DNA of 64,000 nucleotides from Sporosarcina psychrophila (GCF_001590685.1 NZ_CP014616.1:84501-148500), one strand, 5' to 3'; counted from the stretch's first letter, positions 54,357-63,333 are shown. Numbers and translations: made by a program. The notes: a model not told the origin generated them from the sequence alone.

Positions 54357-54546
54357 GATGGAAACACCTCCACTTCTAGCATATACCTTTAAGGGTGGAT
54401 AAACCTTGATTGATAGCAATAAATAGCTGTGGATAAGTTAATTCCCATGAAAATTCATTGATTGTTATCCACATGTGGGTAAAATATAATGTGTAAATGA
54501 AACTTCATCCACTTATTTTCGTATAACAGAGAAAGGGGTGGAGTCA

Positions 54547-55497
54547 ATGAGACAGGAAATACAAGAACGACAAATGGAATTGACGATGATACGTACTGAG
54601 CGCAACCGAGTGAAAAGGCGTCTTGAGGGCGCGGAGGTAAAACTTAAAGACGCGATTATACAACGTGATAACTTGCATGAAAAACTGACAAAAGAACAAC
54701 AGGATGTAGTGAAGCTTGGCAAGTTTTCTTTTATGAATAAGATAAGTGAGTGGACAGGCAAGTGGGATGAAAAAGTGGAGAAGGAGATTTCAGAAGCAGC
54801 GGATGCGGAGCTCCATTATAATGAAGCAGAAAAAGTAGTGACGGACTTGGAAGCGGAAGCGATCCGATTACGTGAAGAGATTAAAAATCCAGACTTCGAC
54901 TATATCGAGGAAGAGTGGGCGGATTTTCTGAAGGAAAAAGAGACGTGGATTCGATTCAATGACACAATTGCGAATGGGACGTTACAAAAAATAGCAGATG
55001 ATAGAGTAAGACTGCGTTCAATGCTGCGTGAAATTGACGAAGCCTGCGATGCAGGTAACAAGGCAAATCGGGCACTCGATGCGGCGCTGGAGAAGCTTGG
55101 GGCGGCAGAAGGATTGTCGGTATGGGATACGTTCCTTGGCGGTGGCTTGCTGGTATCGGCTCTTAAATACTCCGAAATTAATAGCTCCGATGATCTTGTC
55201 CATCGCGCGCAACGTGCCCTCCGCCATTTTGAGACTGAACTGATGGATGTCCAAAATGCCGCGACTGAATCATTCACGGTGAACAAAAATGATATCTTTA
55301 CATTTACTGATCTGTTTTTCGATAATATTTTTTCGGACTGGATGGTTCATTCCCGCATTACAGACGCGAAAAGTAAGCTGAACGATGTGCTTCAAGACGT
55401 ACGCAAGGTTCAAGACCGACTTGCGAGAAAGCGTGATGAATTGCTGCATGAATTAGAGAGGCTAGATGTGCAGGAGCGAGAAATTATTGAAGCGTAA
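54547..55497 (+). CDS. coiled-coil protein of unknown function (316 aa)
   Basis: The protein has a long N-terminal coiled coil (about residues 1-60 and 80-110), a middle region with FMNKISEWTGKWDEKVEKEI, a short hydrophobic Gly-rich stretch (WDTFLGGGLLVSALKYSEI, about 195-213) and a second coiled coil at the C-terminus (about 275-315). No signal peptide. I do not recognise the family; the layout suggests a scaffolding or membrane-associated helical protein. ATG 54547 was chosen over GTG 54538 that overlaps AAAGGGG. Confidence 0.65.
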   Translation: MRQEIQERQMELTMIRTERNRVKRRLEGAEVKLKDAIIQRDNLHEKLTKEQQDVVKLGKFSFMNKISEWTGKWDEKVEKEISEAADAELHYNEAEKVVTDLEAEAIRLREEIKNPDFDYIEEEWADFLKEKETWIRFNDTIANGTLQKIADDRVRLRSMLREIDEACDAGNKANRALDAALEKLGAAEGLSVWDTFLGGGLLVSALKYSEINSSDDLVHRAQRALRHFETELMDVQNAATESFTVNKNDIFTFTDLFFDNIFSDWMVHSRITDAKSKLNDVLQDVRKVQDRLARKRDELLHELERLDVQEREIIEA

Positions 55498-55660
55498 TGG
55501 ATTGTAAAGGTAATTAGGACAATTGTCATGACAACGCGTCAAACTGTCATGGCAACCGCTAAAACTATAAGTGAAAGCCACCTCATTCTTGAAACAGCAG
55601 GACGCAGCTTATGCATCCTGCTGCGCTATGAAACGAATTTTGAGCAACTTCCGTATTGCT

Positions 55661-56029
55661 TCATTCAAATTCCAAAAACTCAATTCGGTTGCCAAAAGGA
55701 TCATGTGTAAAAAAGCGTGATCGCCCTTCGATTGGAAGTTCTTCACTAAACGGATAATTAGCTTCTTCCAACCGTAATTTCAATTGCTCCAGTGCATTCA
55801 CTGTAAAACCGGGATGCGCTTTTTTCGCAGGCATGAAATCCTGCTGAATACCGATATGCACTTCTTGTGAGCCACAAAGGAACCAGCAACCCCCGCGCCC
55901 CTTCAAGTTTTCTGGTTTTGGAATCTCCTCCATACCGAGCAATTCCCCGTAAAACTTCCGTGCTTTATCTTCAGACTCGGGCGGCGCTGCAATTTGGATA
56001 TGATCAATTCCTGTTAGAAACTTGCTCAT
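55661..56029 (-). CDS. VOC (glyoxalase) family protein
   Basis: The 122-aa protein begins with IDHIQIAAPPESEDKARKFYGELLGMEEIPKP and ends in RFFTHDPFGNRIEFLEFE, the standard metal-ligand ends of a single-domain VOC protein. The reaction is unknown. The ATG follows GAGGAG. Confidence 0.82.
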   Translation of the reverse strand: MSKFLTGIDHIQIAAPPESEDKARKFYGELLGMEEIPKPENLKGRGGCWFLCGSQEVHIGIQQDFMPAKKAHPGFTVNALEQLKLRLEEANYPFSEELPIEGRSRFFTHDPFGNRIEFLEFE

Positions 56030-56201
56030 TGCTCAACACTCCTCTGAACGTAATACCTTCAGTATAATCTCCATTCAGCTGTTTCACTAATACCATTTTC
56101 CGAGACTAGTACATAAGGAATCCTTATCAGCTTGAATGAAAGTGATTGATTTTCCCAATTGGTTAAATAATCGTATACTATAAATGAAGGAAGTGTGGGG
56201 A

Positions 56202-56936
56202 ATGGATTACATACTTATATTTTTCATTGGAATGGCTGCGATGACACTTGGAACGCTTGCAGGTGGGGGTGGCCTGATTACGGTCCCGGCTATGTTGCTC
56301 ATGGGTATCCCAATTCACTCTGTCCTTGGGGCTGGGAAGATTTCAACAACAGTTAGTTCGTTTTCTACTTTTATAACAGTCCTACTGAAAAAGCAGGTTA
56401 CATTTAAAGAATCATTTTGGATTATACCTATATCACTTTTCGGTGGATTTACAGGTGGTTTTATAGCAACACGCTTGACGGAAAGTACAATGTACATTAT
56501 AGCGGTTATTCTTCTTATCATTGCTTTTCTTACATCATTCCTTTCCAAAGTAGACTTCTCAGGGGAAGAAAGCTTAAGGCCGACGAAAGTAGCGATTCCG
56601 GGATTACTCGGAATTGGAATATACGATGGGATGTTTGGACCGGGGCAAGGCACTCTACTTCTGTATTTGTTCGGTCACTTACGAATTGCGTACATTCGGG
56701 CAATTGGCTTTGGCCGTCTTGCAACGTTTTCAAGTGGATTTGGTGCAGCCATCAGCTATATTGCCATGGGTAAGATTATTTGGCCAATTGCCTTTGTACT
56801 CATGGCCGGTTCCTTATCGGGCGCACAAATCGGTGTGCGACTTGCTGAAAGGTTGAATCCGGATCACGTTAAAATATTATTGCGCATTATCACGATAGCG
56901 TTGATCATCCAGCTTATCGTCAATAGTTTTCTTTAA
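56202..56936 (+). CDS. TSUP-family (TauE/SafE) permease, second copy
   Basis: The 244-aa polytopic protein has the two TSUP halves: GTLAGGGGLITVPAMLLMGIPIHSVLGAGKISTT and GIGIYDGMFGPGQGTLLLYLF. It is only distantly similar to the TSUP gene at 15.9 kb. Export of a small sulfur-containing or organic anion is the family norm. ATG 56202 after AAGGAAG was chosen. Confidence 0.85.
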   Translation: MDYILIFFIGMAAMTLGTLAGGGGLITVPAMLLMGIPIHSVLGAGKISTTVSSFSTFITVLLKKQVTFKESFWIIPISLFGGFTGGFIATRLTESTMYIIAVILLIIAFLTSFLSKVDFSGEESLRPTKVAIPGLLGIGIYDGMFGPGQGTLLLYLFGHLRIAYIRAIGFGRLATFSSGFGAAISYIAMGKIIWPIAFVLMAGSLSGAQIGVRLAERLNPDHVKILLRIITIALIIQLIVNSFL

Positions 56937-56938
56937 CT

Positions 56939-56976
56939 AAAACACCTCATCCGCTTGAAAGGAAGAGGTGTTTTTT
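56939..56976 (+). terminator. intrinsic terminator
   Basis: AAAACACCTC pairs with GAGGTGTTTTTT around a short loop. Confidence 0.85.
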
Positions 56977-57071
56977 GAATGGGTGAATTTATCCCAACAA
57001 ATCCCTTTACAACATCCTTGCATATAGTGTACTATTTAACTAATACACCGACATGTAGAGGGGGAACGCTG

Positions 57072-57854
57072 ATGAAGCAGTGGAATGGATTGTTGAAAAA
57101 AGAATGGGTGACGTTGAAGTGGCCGTTACTCGTTAGTGCATTGCTTGGGATTATTGTAATGTCGTTTGTTCCACATCTAATAGCCAACATTTTTGGTCTT
57201 GAAGTACATGTTTTTGAAGTGGTGCTTGTTATCTGTTTTATTTGGGCGGGTGCAAGTGTATTAGCACCGGTTATTGCATTGTTTATTATGTTGGAAAGGG
57301 AAATAAAACGTCCGGATGTGTGGTTTCATTCGACGGCGTCCATTTTTAAATTGGTTGGAGCGAAAGCATTTTTTGCATCCCTTATTGGTGCTGTGGGATT
57401 GTTAATTCCAACACTGGTTCTTGCCGTTCAACACGTATTATTCAGCTCTACAATGGCTACATTTGATGATTTGTTTTTCTTTGGAAGTATTTTTATAGTC
57501 ATGATTTTTGCAGTATCGATAATATTCATGAGTATCGGGTTTTTCTTCTGGGTCATAGACCGACTTATGAAGCCATATTTAAAGGGATTTTCAATTGTTG
57601 CTACGATTATTATATTCCTTGTTGCTTCTCGGCTATATAGTTTATTTGTCCTCTCCGAACTATATGAGAAACTAATTCTAATAGGCCCTATTGATTTAAT
57701 GAAAATCAAAAATCCGAAAATTAATGTGGATTTTATTTACCTCGAGCATGCTGAAACTTTTTTTTACACGGGTGAAATTATATTCGATATTTTCTTCACG
57801 TTCATAATGTTCATTATTGCAGCTGTCCTTTTTGAGAAGAAAGTGAGGTTGTAG
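57072..57854 (+). CDS. ABC-2-like membrane protein, first of a GntR-linked module
   Basis: The 260-aa protein has about six hydrophobic segments and the start MKQWNGLLKKEWVTLKWPLL, which resembles its neighbour's start MKKWKGLLRKEWAQMKWRLV and ends in the same FEKKVRL. The two are therefore paralogues, probably permease partners of the ATPase encoded downstream. ATG 57072 after AGAGGGGG was chosen. Confidence 0.75.
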   Translation: MKQWNGLLKKEWVTLKWPLLVSALLGIIVMSFVPHLIANIFGLEVHVFEVVLVICFIWAGASVLAPVIALFIMLEREIKRPDVWFHSTASIFKLVGAKAFFASLIGAVGLLIPTLVLAVQHVLFSSTMATFDDLFFFGSIFIVMIFAVSIIFMSIGFFFWVIDRLMKPYLKGFSIVATIIIFLVASRLYSLFVLSELYEKLILIGPIDLMKIKNPKINVDFIYLEHAETFFYTGEIIFDIFFTFIMFIIAAVLFEKKVRL

Positions 57855-57859
57855 ACCAT

Positions 57860-58630
57860 ATGAAAAAATGGAAAGGATTATTGCGAAAAGAATGGGCGCA
57901 AATGAAATGGAGACTTGTTATCTTTGTATTAATCACTAGTGTGATTCAATACTTGGGAGTAAATCGCATAGCTTATGGGTTGCCGGAAGACTTTTACGCT
58001 TCAATTCAACCGATGATTGCCCTTTGTTTCATGCTCCACTTGATTATGGCGGTATCGTTATTTTTCGATAGCCTTGGAAAGGAAATGGGGCGTCTAGACA
58101 TTTGGCTTCATTCCCCAGCATCAATACGGCAGCTTGTTTACGCAAAGTTCTCACTCATTGTCCTAACTGTTGGCTGTTCGCTTTTGTTGTGCGGGACGAT
58201 TGCAGCTATCTCCAATTACGCACGCGATGGGGCGGTTCCTCTTGTAGATGATCTGTTTTTATATCTTAGTGTGGGTGTTGTCATTTTGTTGAACGCTATT
58301 TATGTAATGGCAATCGTTTTTTTCTTCTGGTCGATATACCAAGTGTTTCGTTCCCATATTGGCTTGTTCTCAATCATCGTGATTATTGCCTTGGTCAACA
58401 TATGGATCATTGGTTGGGGATATGTCTGGTTTACGGAAATACTCCAACTAGTAATGGAAATGGGGCCAATGCACGGCCCGATTAAAACGGTAGACATCTT
58501 AATGTTTAACAATTATATTGTCCCGAGCGGATCGATTTTAACAATCGGCAGTCTTATCCTCTACGGTTTGTTGACGGCACTCTATTTCGTTGCTGGAGCA
58601 ATGTTGTTTGAAAAGAAAGTGAGGTTGTAA
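57860..58630 (+). CDS. ABC-2-like membrane protein, paralogue of the preceding gene
   Basis: The 256-aa protein has about six membrane segments and shares the N- and C-terminal motifs of the upstream gene. The 5-bp spacing, and overlap with the following GntR gene, indicate one operon. Substrate unknown; related YtrCD-type modules are induced by cell-wall-active agents in B. subtilis. Confidence 0.75.
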   Translation: MKKWKGLLRKEWAQMKWRLVIFVLITSVIQYLGVNRIAYGLPEDFYASIQPMIALCFMLHLIMAVSLFFDSLGKEMGRLDIWLHSPASIRQLVYAKFSLIVLTVGCSLLLCGTIAAISNYARDGAVPLVDDLFLYLSVGVVILLNAIYVMAIVFFFWSIYQVFRSHIGLFSIIVIIALVNIWIIGWGYVWFTEILQLVMEMGPMHGPIKTVDILMFNNYIVPSGSILTIGSLILYGLLTALYFVAGAMLFEKKVRL

Positions 58631-59001
58631 TGATGGGCATAGATTTTCTTCCAGACAAACCAATTTATCAGCAGCTCATCGACCTGATTACGGGCGATAT
58701 TATTCGTGGAACGCTGAATCCTGGGGAGAAATTGCCATCCGTTCGTGATTATGCTGTTGAAGCCGGTGTGAATGCCAATACGATGCAACGCGTCTATAAG
58801 GAGCTGGAGCAGATGGAAATCACCGACACGAAGAGGGGCCAGGGATCTTTTGTGACGGAAGATGAATTGAAGATCGCTATGCTTCGTAATGAAATGAAGG
58901 AACAGCTTGTGACGTCATTCATTCAAAGTGTTGAAGCACTGGGTTTTACGACGACTGAAATGCTGCAGCACCTACAAGAACGGGGTGGAAAAGATGATTG
59001 A
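58630..59001 (+). CDS. GntR-family regulator (YtrA subfamily)
   Basis: The 123-aa protein has a winged helix (PIYQQLIDLITGDIIRGTLNPGEKLPSVRDYAVEAGVNANTMQRVYKELEQ) and a short C-terminal helix pair, the YtrA architecture. It should repress its own ABC operon. The start overlaps the previous stop (GTAATGATG). It overlaps the ATPase by 8 bp. Confidence 0.9.
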   Translation: MMGIDFLPDKPIYQQLIDLITGDIIRGTLNPGEKLPSVRDYAVEAGVNANTMQRVYKELEQMEITDTKRGQGSFVTEDELKIAMLRNEMKEQLVTSFIQSVEALGFTTTEMLQHLQERGGKDD

Positions 59002-59692
59002 ACTGAAGAATATAACGAAAAAGTACGGCCGGAGGAAAGCGCTTGAAGACCTTACGCTTTCCTTGCCGCAAGGAAAAATCATCGGCCTTGTCGGAGAGAA
59101 TGGTAGTGGAAAAACGACGCTGTTGAAACTGATTTCTGGGTTAGTGACGCCGGATTCGGGAAGGGCAACGTTCAGCGGAAGTCGCATTACACGCAAAGTG
59201 GCAAGCAATATTGCTTATATGCCAGACGCGGATCTATTCTATCCGTATTTTACGGTAGGTCAGCTTATTGAGTTTTATGAATCTCAGTTCGTTGATTTTA
59301 ATACGGCGAAAGCTAAAGAAATTGCGCAGTTTTTGAATTTATCTCTGGATTCGAAAATAAAAAATTTGTCAAAAGGGAACCGCGGACGTGTCAAAATTGC
59401 AGTGACTCTTGGGCGTGAAGCTGATTACTATTTGCTAGATGAACCGTTCTCCGGCCTGGATCCGATGGTGCGTGATGATATCGCGAAAGGGCTTATCCGT
59501 TTTACTGATCCGGAGCGACAAACCGTCCTTTTGTCGACGCATGAATTAAAAGAAGTGGAACCATTGCTCGATGAAATCGTAGTACTAAGAGGGGGACGAA
59601 TAATCGCGCACGAAGCGGTTGACATAATCCGCGATACGTACGGGAAAGATGCCACCTCATGGATGGTGTCACTGTTTAGAAGAGAAGTATAA
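58994..59692 (+). CDS. ABC transporter ATP-binding protein (YtrB-like)
   Basis: The 232-aa ATPase has Walker A GENGSGKTTLLKL, a short signature LSKGNRGRVKIAVTL, Walker B YYLLDEPFSGLDP and the usual H-loop THELKE. It completes the module with the two upstream membrane proteins. The ATG after GGGGTGG is used; the frame is open 66 bp upstream in the GntR gene. Confidence 0.9.
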   Translation: MIELKNITKKYGRRKALEDLTLSLPQGKIIGLVGENGSGKTTLLKLISGLVTPDSGRATFSGSRITRKVASNIAYMPDADLFYPYFTVGQLIEFYESQFVDFNTAKAKEIAQFLNLSLDSKIKNLSKGNRGRVKIAVTLGREADYYLLDEPFSGLDPMVRDDIAKGLIRFTDPERQTVLLSTHELKEVEPLLDEIVVLRGGRIIAHEAVDIIRDTYGKDATSWMVSLFRREV

Positions 59693-59706
59693 GTTTTTCA
59701 ATATTG

Positions 59707-59826
59707 AACAGTGTCTAGCTCCAGGCGCCAGACGCTCGGGTCATAAGTCAGCCCAGCTACTCGGCAAAGGAATGCCGCTTCGCCGGTCCGCCTTATGCCT
59801 GTCGCATCTAAAATGGCGCCTTGCGC
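59707..59826 (+). repeat. full-length CTAGCTCCAG intergenic repeat
   Basis: The ~120-bp segment starts ACAGTGTCTAGCTCCAGGCG and contains GGGTCATAAGTCAG and GGCAAAGGAATGCCGCTTCGCC (a local hairpin, AAGGAATGCCGCTTCG side by side). Its 5' part recurs at 13747 and, inverted, at 15523-15565. I recall closely similar repeats in many Bacillales. It separates the two ABC exporter modules. Confidence 0.7.
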
Positions 59827-59850
59827 TTTTCATTAGGGAGGGAAGTTGAC

Positions 59851-60774
59851 ATGGAAATGAAACCGATAGTCGAATTGAAGAATTTATCGAAAACGATTGG
59901 CAAGAAAAAAATTATCGACAACTTGAGTTTGTCACTGTATCCGGGACAAATTACAGGATTCCTCGGTCCAAACGGGGCGGGGAAAACGACGACAATTCGT
60001 ATGATGGTTGGTCTGATGGAGGCGACGGGCGGAGATATCATCATCGACGGAAAATTACTTGCTGATGATTTTGAAGAGGGGCTTTCCAAAGTCGGCGTTA
60101 TCGTTGAAAACCCGGAAATGTATAAGTTCATGTCCGGCTATAAAAACTTATTGCATTTTGCACGTATGCACGATGGCGTTACGAAGGCACGAATCGAAGA
60201 AGTTATTAACCAAGTGGGCATGCAGAACCGTATCCATGAAAAGGTCTCGACGTATTCACTTGGGATGAGGCAACGACTGGGGCTTGCGCAGGCACTTTTG
60301 CACCGTCCGAAGTTTCTGATCCTCGATGAGCCGACGAACGGACTGGATCCTGCGGGAATTCGCGAGTTCCGGACGTATCTCAAAATGATTGCGGAAGAAG
60401 AAGGTGTTTCTGTTTTTGTTTCGAGCCATATGCTGTCGGAAATTGAACTTATGTGTGACCGGATTGCGGTCATTCAGAATGGCAAACTAATTGATATTCG
60501 TGATATGACAGAGGAACAGGAATCGCATTATTACATTGAAGCATTCCCAGCGGAAACAGCGGAAAGTATGCTAAAAGCTGAAGGGTTCAATGTGGAAGCG
60601 CACAAAGAAGGATTTATCATCAATGCAGAGAAAACACAAATTCCAGGGCTCATCCAGCAGATTGCGGCACATGAGATGCAATTGTTTGCAGTTCAGCCAC
60701 ACCGCAAGACGCTCGAAGATCAATTCCTAGAAATGACTGGAGGTGGCCAGATTGCTGAAGCTCATACAAAATGA
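59851..60774 (+). CDS. ABC transporter ATP-binding protein (BcrA-like)
   Basis: The 307-aa ATPase has Walker A GPNGAGKTTTIRMMVG, signature YSLGMRQRLGLAQAL, Walker B FLILDEPTNGLDPAG and a C-terminal extension typical of bacitracin/lantibiotic-type exporters. ATG 59851 after AGGGAGG. Overlaps the permease start by 23 bp. Confidence 0.9.
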   Translation: MEMKPIVELKNLSKTIGKKKIIDNLSLSLYPGQITGFLGPNGAGKTTTIRMMVGLMEATGGDIIIDGKLLADDFEEGLSKVGVIVENPEMYKFMSGYKNLLHFARMHDGVTKARIEEVINQVGMQNRIHEKVSTYSLGMRQRLGLAQALLHRPKFLILDEPTNGLDPAGIREFRTYLKMIAEEEGVSVFVSSHMLSEIELMCDRIAVIQNGKLIDIRDMTEEQESHYYIEAFPAETAESMLKAEGFNVEAHKEGFIINAEKTQIPGLIQQIAAHEMQLFAVQPHRKTLEDQFLEMTGGGQIAEAHTK

Positions 60775-61693
60775 ATGGATGAAACTATGGAGTAAAAAAG
60801 CAACTTGGATTATGACCGGTCTACTCGTTGTTGCGATTTTAGGAATGTTAGGTCTGACGAAATGGATCGACACGATGTCTAATTACGATGAACCAGATTG
60901 GAAAACATCTGTGCAAGGCGAATTGACCATTACAAAAGAGCAGCTTGGAACCACAACACTTGTGGACAGCGAACGGGAACGTCTAGAAGACAAAGAGAAA
61001 GTTCTTGAATACCGCCTTGCGAATTCAATAGAACCGCTGAACGGCAATAGTCGGGAAAGTATGATTATGAATTCAAGTGGTATCGGCTCCATCGCTGTTT
61101 TACTGACGGTTATTGTTGCTGCGGGGATTGTCGCTTCTGAATTTACGCAAGGAACGATTAAGATGTTATTATCCCGTCCTGTAAAGAGATGGAAAATATT
61201 AACGTCGAAGTATGTGACAGTCATCTTGTTCGGTATTCTACTTATGCTCATCGGGTTCATTGTATCTATACTTGGCGCATATCTCTTCTTCCAATCCGGC
61301 CAAGGGCAAGAACTTGTTTGGAATGGTAAAGAAGTTGTTGAAGTATCTGTTTGGGGGAAAGGGCTCTATATACTGCTCCTGTCATTCGGAAATGTTTTTG
61401 TGACAGCAACGTTTGCATTCATGATTGGTAGCGTCTTCCGTTCCAGCTCACTTGCAATCGGGCTGTCATTATTCATCTACTTTATGGGCTCGACGTTGGT
61501 TATGCTGCTGGCAAAATATGAAGTCGTGAAATACATTGTCTTTACGCATATGGATTTGACAATCTATGAAACGGACTTTCGGATTGTAGAAGGCATTACG
61601 ATGTCGTTTTCACTCGCCGTTCTTGCAGTTTATATCGTGATCTTCCTCATTATCAGTTATACAACATTCATCAAACGCGATATAACCGCGTAA
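60752..61693 (+). CDS. ABC-2 type permease
   Basis: This protein of about 313 aa has a first membrane segment followed by a ~80-residue extracytoplasmic domain, then five more segments; STGIG-like NSSGIGSIAVLLTVIVAAGIVASEFTQGTIKMLLSRPVKRWKIL is the hallmark ABC-2 region (shown in part: ASEFTQGTIKMLLSRPV). The start is TTG 60752 after GGAGGTGG, not the GTG inside that site. With the ATPase it forms a two-gene exporter of unknown substrate. Confidence 0.85.
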   Translation: MLKLIQNEWMKLWSKKATWIMTGLLVVAILGMLGLTKWIDTMSNYDEPDWKTSVQGELTITKEQLGTTTLVDSERERLEDKEKVLEYRLANSIEPLNGNSRESMIMNSSGIGSIAVLLTVIVAAGIVASEFTQGTIKMLLSRPVKRWKILTSKYVTVILFGILLMLIGFIVSILGAYLFFQSGQGQELVWNGKEVVEVSVWGKGLYILLLSFGNVFVTATFAFMIGSVFRSSSLAIGLSLFIYFMGSTLVMLLAKYEVVKYIVFTHMDLTIYETDFRIVEGITMSFSLAVLAVYIVIFLIISYTTFIKRDITA

Positions 61694-61698
61694 CATGC

Positions 61699-61731
61699 AA
61701 AAAAAGCCCTCCGATAATGGAGGGCTTTTTT
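61699..61731 (+). terminator. intrinsic terminator
   Basis: AAAAAAAGCCCTCC pairs with GGAGGGCTTTTTT around GATAAT. Confidence 0.92.
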
Positions 61732-61738
61732 CATGTAC

Positions 61739-61831
61739 TTATTTATGGCTGCTGAATGTACGAATTAGACCTGCGATATTACCAACGAGTACGAATGCAA
61801 ACAGTGCGAACATGATGTATATGAACCACAT
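61739..61831 (-). CDS. 30-aa single-span membrane peptide
   Basis: An ATG preceded by AAAGGAGTG opens a 30-codon frame starting MWFIYIMFALFAFVLVGNIA and ending RTFSSHK. The N-terminal ~20 residues are strongly hydrophobic and the tail is basic, so a one-pass membrane peptide is likely. It starts well separated from neighbouring genes and is convergent with the ABC-2 operon. The function is unknown; it is below usual annotation cut-offs. Confidence 0.6.
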   Translation of the reverse strand: MWFIYIMFALFAFVLVGNIAGLIRTFSSHK

Positions 61832-61989
61832 TGACTATCACTCCTTTTAGACAATAAATCCTGTTTCCATTATACCACCACTGAGATTGACAGGCAATGT
61901 TATCTAGGCCGTGGTGTTACCAATTGTGGCGGATTGGTTATTGGATTAGATCTGTTCCTGCTTGGGGAGTGATCATATTATCCACCTTG

Positions 61990-62189
61990 ACCGAGCATAT
62001 CCATGCTAAACCAATCATATCCATTGCTAGACCAATCATATATTTAGCCAATCAATCATATCTGGCCCTAACCGATCATATCTATTGCTAGACCAATCAT
62101 AAATTTAGCCAACCGATCATATCCGGCTCCAACCGAGCATATCCATCTGCCAACCGATCATAAATAACCTCAAACCGATCAAATGCCTG
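61990..62189. repeat. ~20-bp tandem array with ACCGATCATA core
   Basis: About ten units begin ACC(A/G)A(T/G)CATAT and have variable ~10-bp tails, with a 20-21 bp period (ACCGAGCATAT at 61990, ACCAATCATAT at about 62010, and so on). The core is shared with the array at 10854-11570, and the orientation is the same. It lies between the ABC-2 operon/30-aa gene region and the convergent mscL. Confidence 0.85.
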
Positions 62190-62264
62190 ACAATCTGTTG
62201 TTTGGAGGAAGATTTTTTGGCTTTTGATAATTGGAATCGTAGAACACTATCTCTCACTATAATC

Positions 62265-62302
62265 AAAAAAAGGACAATCCCACCGTCAGGGTTGTCCTTT
62301 TT
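62265..62302. terminator. bidirectional terminator after mscL
   Basis: AAAAAAAGGACAA pairs with TTGTCCTTTTT around a CCCACCGTCAGGG loop. Confidence 0.85.
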
Positions 62303-62313
62303 CAAAATAAATC

Positions 62314-62700
62314 TTAAAGTGTTTTTCCTTCTTTCAGCAAGTCGCGGATTTCTATGAGTAGCGCTTCTTTAGGTTCCACTTCAGGTAATGCTTCTTCAAC
62401 TACTGGGTCTTCTTTTCGTTTAAATTTCATCATTAATCGGATTGCCATAAAGATTGCAAATGCGACGATGATAAAGTCGAAAACAGATTGGATGAATACG
62501 CCGTACTTGATTTCAGCTTTAAGAAAAGTATAACTGAGTCCGGAGAAATCGACGCCTCCTGAAAGTAGTCCAATTAAAGGTGTAATAATATTTTCTACCA
62601 GGGATGACACGATTTTTCCGAATGCTGCCCCTATTACAACTGCAACGGCAAGGTCGATAACATTGCCTTTGAGTGCAAATTCTTTAAAGTCTTTCAACAT
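62314..62700 (-). CDS. mscL: large-conductance mechanosensitive channel
   Basis: The 128-aa channel has the amphipathic start [21 protein letters not shown], pore helix [18 protein letters not shown], a second helix [17 protein letters not shown] and the C-terminal [13 protein letters not shown] bundle. It opens on membrane tension to release solutes under hypo-osmotic shock. The ATG follows TAGGAG; the frame is open 129 bp upstream without a site. Confidence 0.95.
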   Translation of the reverse strand: MLKDFKEFALKGNVIDLAVAVVIGAAFGKIVSSLVENIITPLIGLLSGGVDFSGLSYTFLKAEIKYGVFIQSVFDFIIVAFAIFMAIRLMMKFKRKEDPVVEEALPEVEPKEALLIEIRDLLKEGKTL

Positions 62701-62889
62701 ATGTCTCACTCCTAATCCATTAAACCTTTCATAGAACGGGCAAGCCGTATATCGACAATACCCCCTATGGAAACAGTATAAGTTAGTTCCATAGAACTTT
62801 AATATAGATAAACGAAAGTTCCCTAACACATCCTATCATATCGATTACAGATTTACAAAAAGGGATGCTGAGAATGTACCAATCCCTCT

Positions 62890-63219
62890 TTAACCCTCCT
62901 CGCCGTCAAGAGGAAACCAGCGATATACAGTTAAATCTACCTTTCCATCCTCATTAAATTTAATTCCTTCCATCTCGAGTAATCCCCGTTGGTCATACCC
63001 TTTGCTTTCCGCATTGGCGGGAGATGAAATAGCGCCTTGTACATTGATGATTCGATGCCAAGGTAACTCATATTTTTTACTCATTGAATGCAATACCCGC
63101 ACGACTTGTCTAGCACCGCGTGGACTCCCAGCTGCAGCTGCAACTTGGCCGTACGTCATGACATGGCCAGCAGGTATACCTTGGATGATTCTGATGACAC
63201 GTTCTGTGAATAAATTCAT
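62890..63219 (-). CDS. alkyltransferase-like (ATL) protein
   Basis: The 109-aa protein has the methylguanine-methyltransferase DNA-binding domain (VMTYGQVAAAAGSPRGARQVVRVLHS), but the active-site PCHR is PWHR here (ELPWHRIINVQG). Lack of the acceptor Cys marks an ATL: it binds O6-alkylguanine without repairing it and hands lesions to nucleotide excision repair. The ATG follows GAGGAGG. Confidence 0.88.
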   Translation of the reverse strand: MNLFTERVIRIIQGIPAGHVMTYGQVAAAAGSPRGARQVVRVLHSMSKKYELPWHRIINVQGAISSPANAESKGYDQRGLLEMEGIKFNEDGKVDLTVYRWFPLDGEEG

Positions 63220-63333
63220 AAACAACAGCCTCCTCGCGTTATTTTCATTGTACCAAAATCCGAATGAAACTAATTCCATTAACGTACGTATAGTTACAAT
63301 AGAAGAGTTCGAAAATGGAAGGGATTGACTTGG

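Noticed and set aside
61990..62189. CRISPR-like repeat with variable tails
   Set aside because: The variable tails are only ~10 bp and themselves partly alike; no cas genes.
62217..62360. TTG start after GGAGGAAG (62204) that could encode a short protein
   Set aside because: The frame runs through the mscL terminator and antisense into mscL, so it is unlikely to be a gene; the good ribosome binding site may be a remnant.
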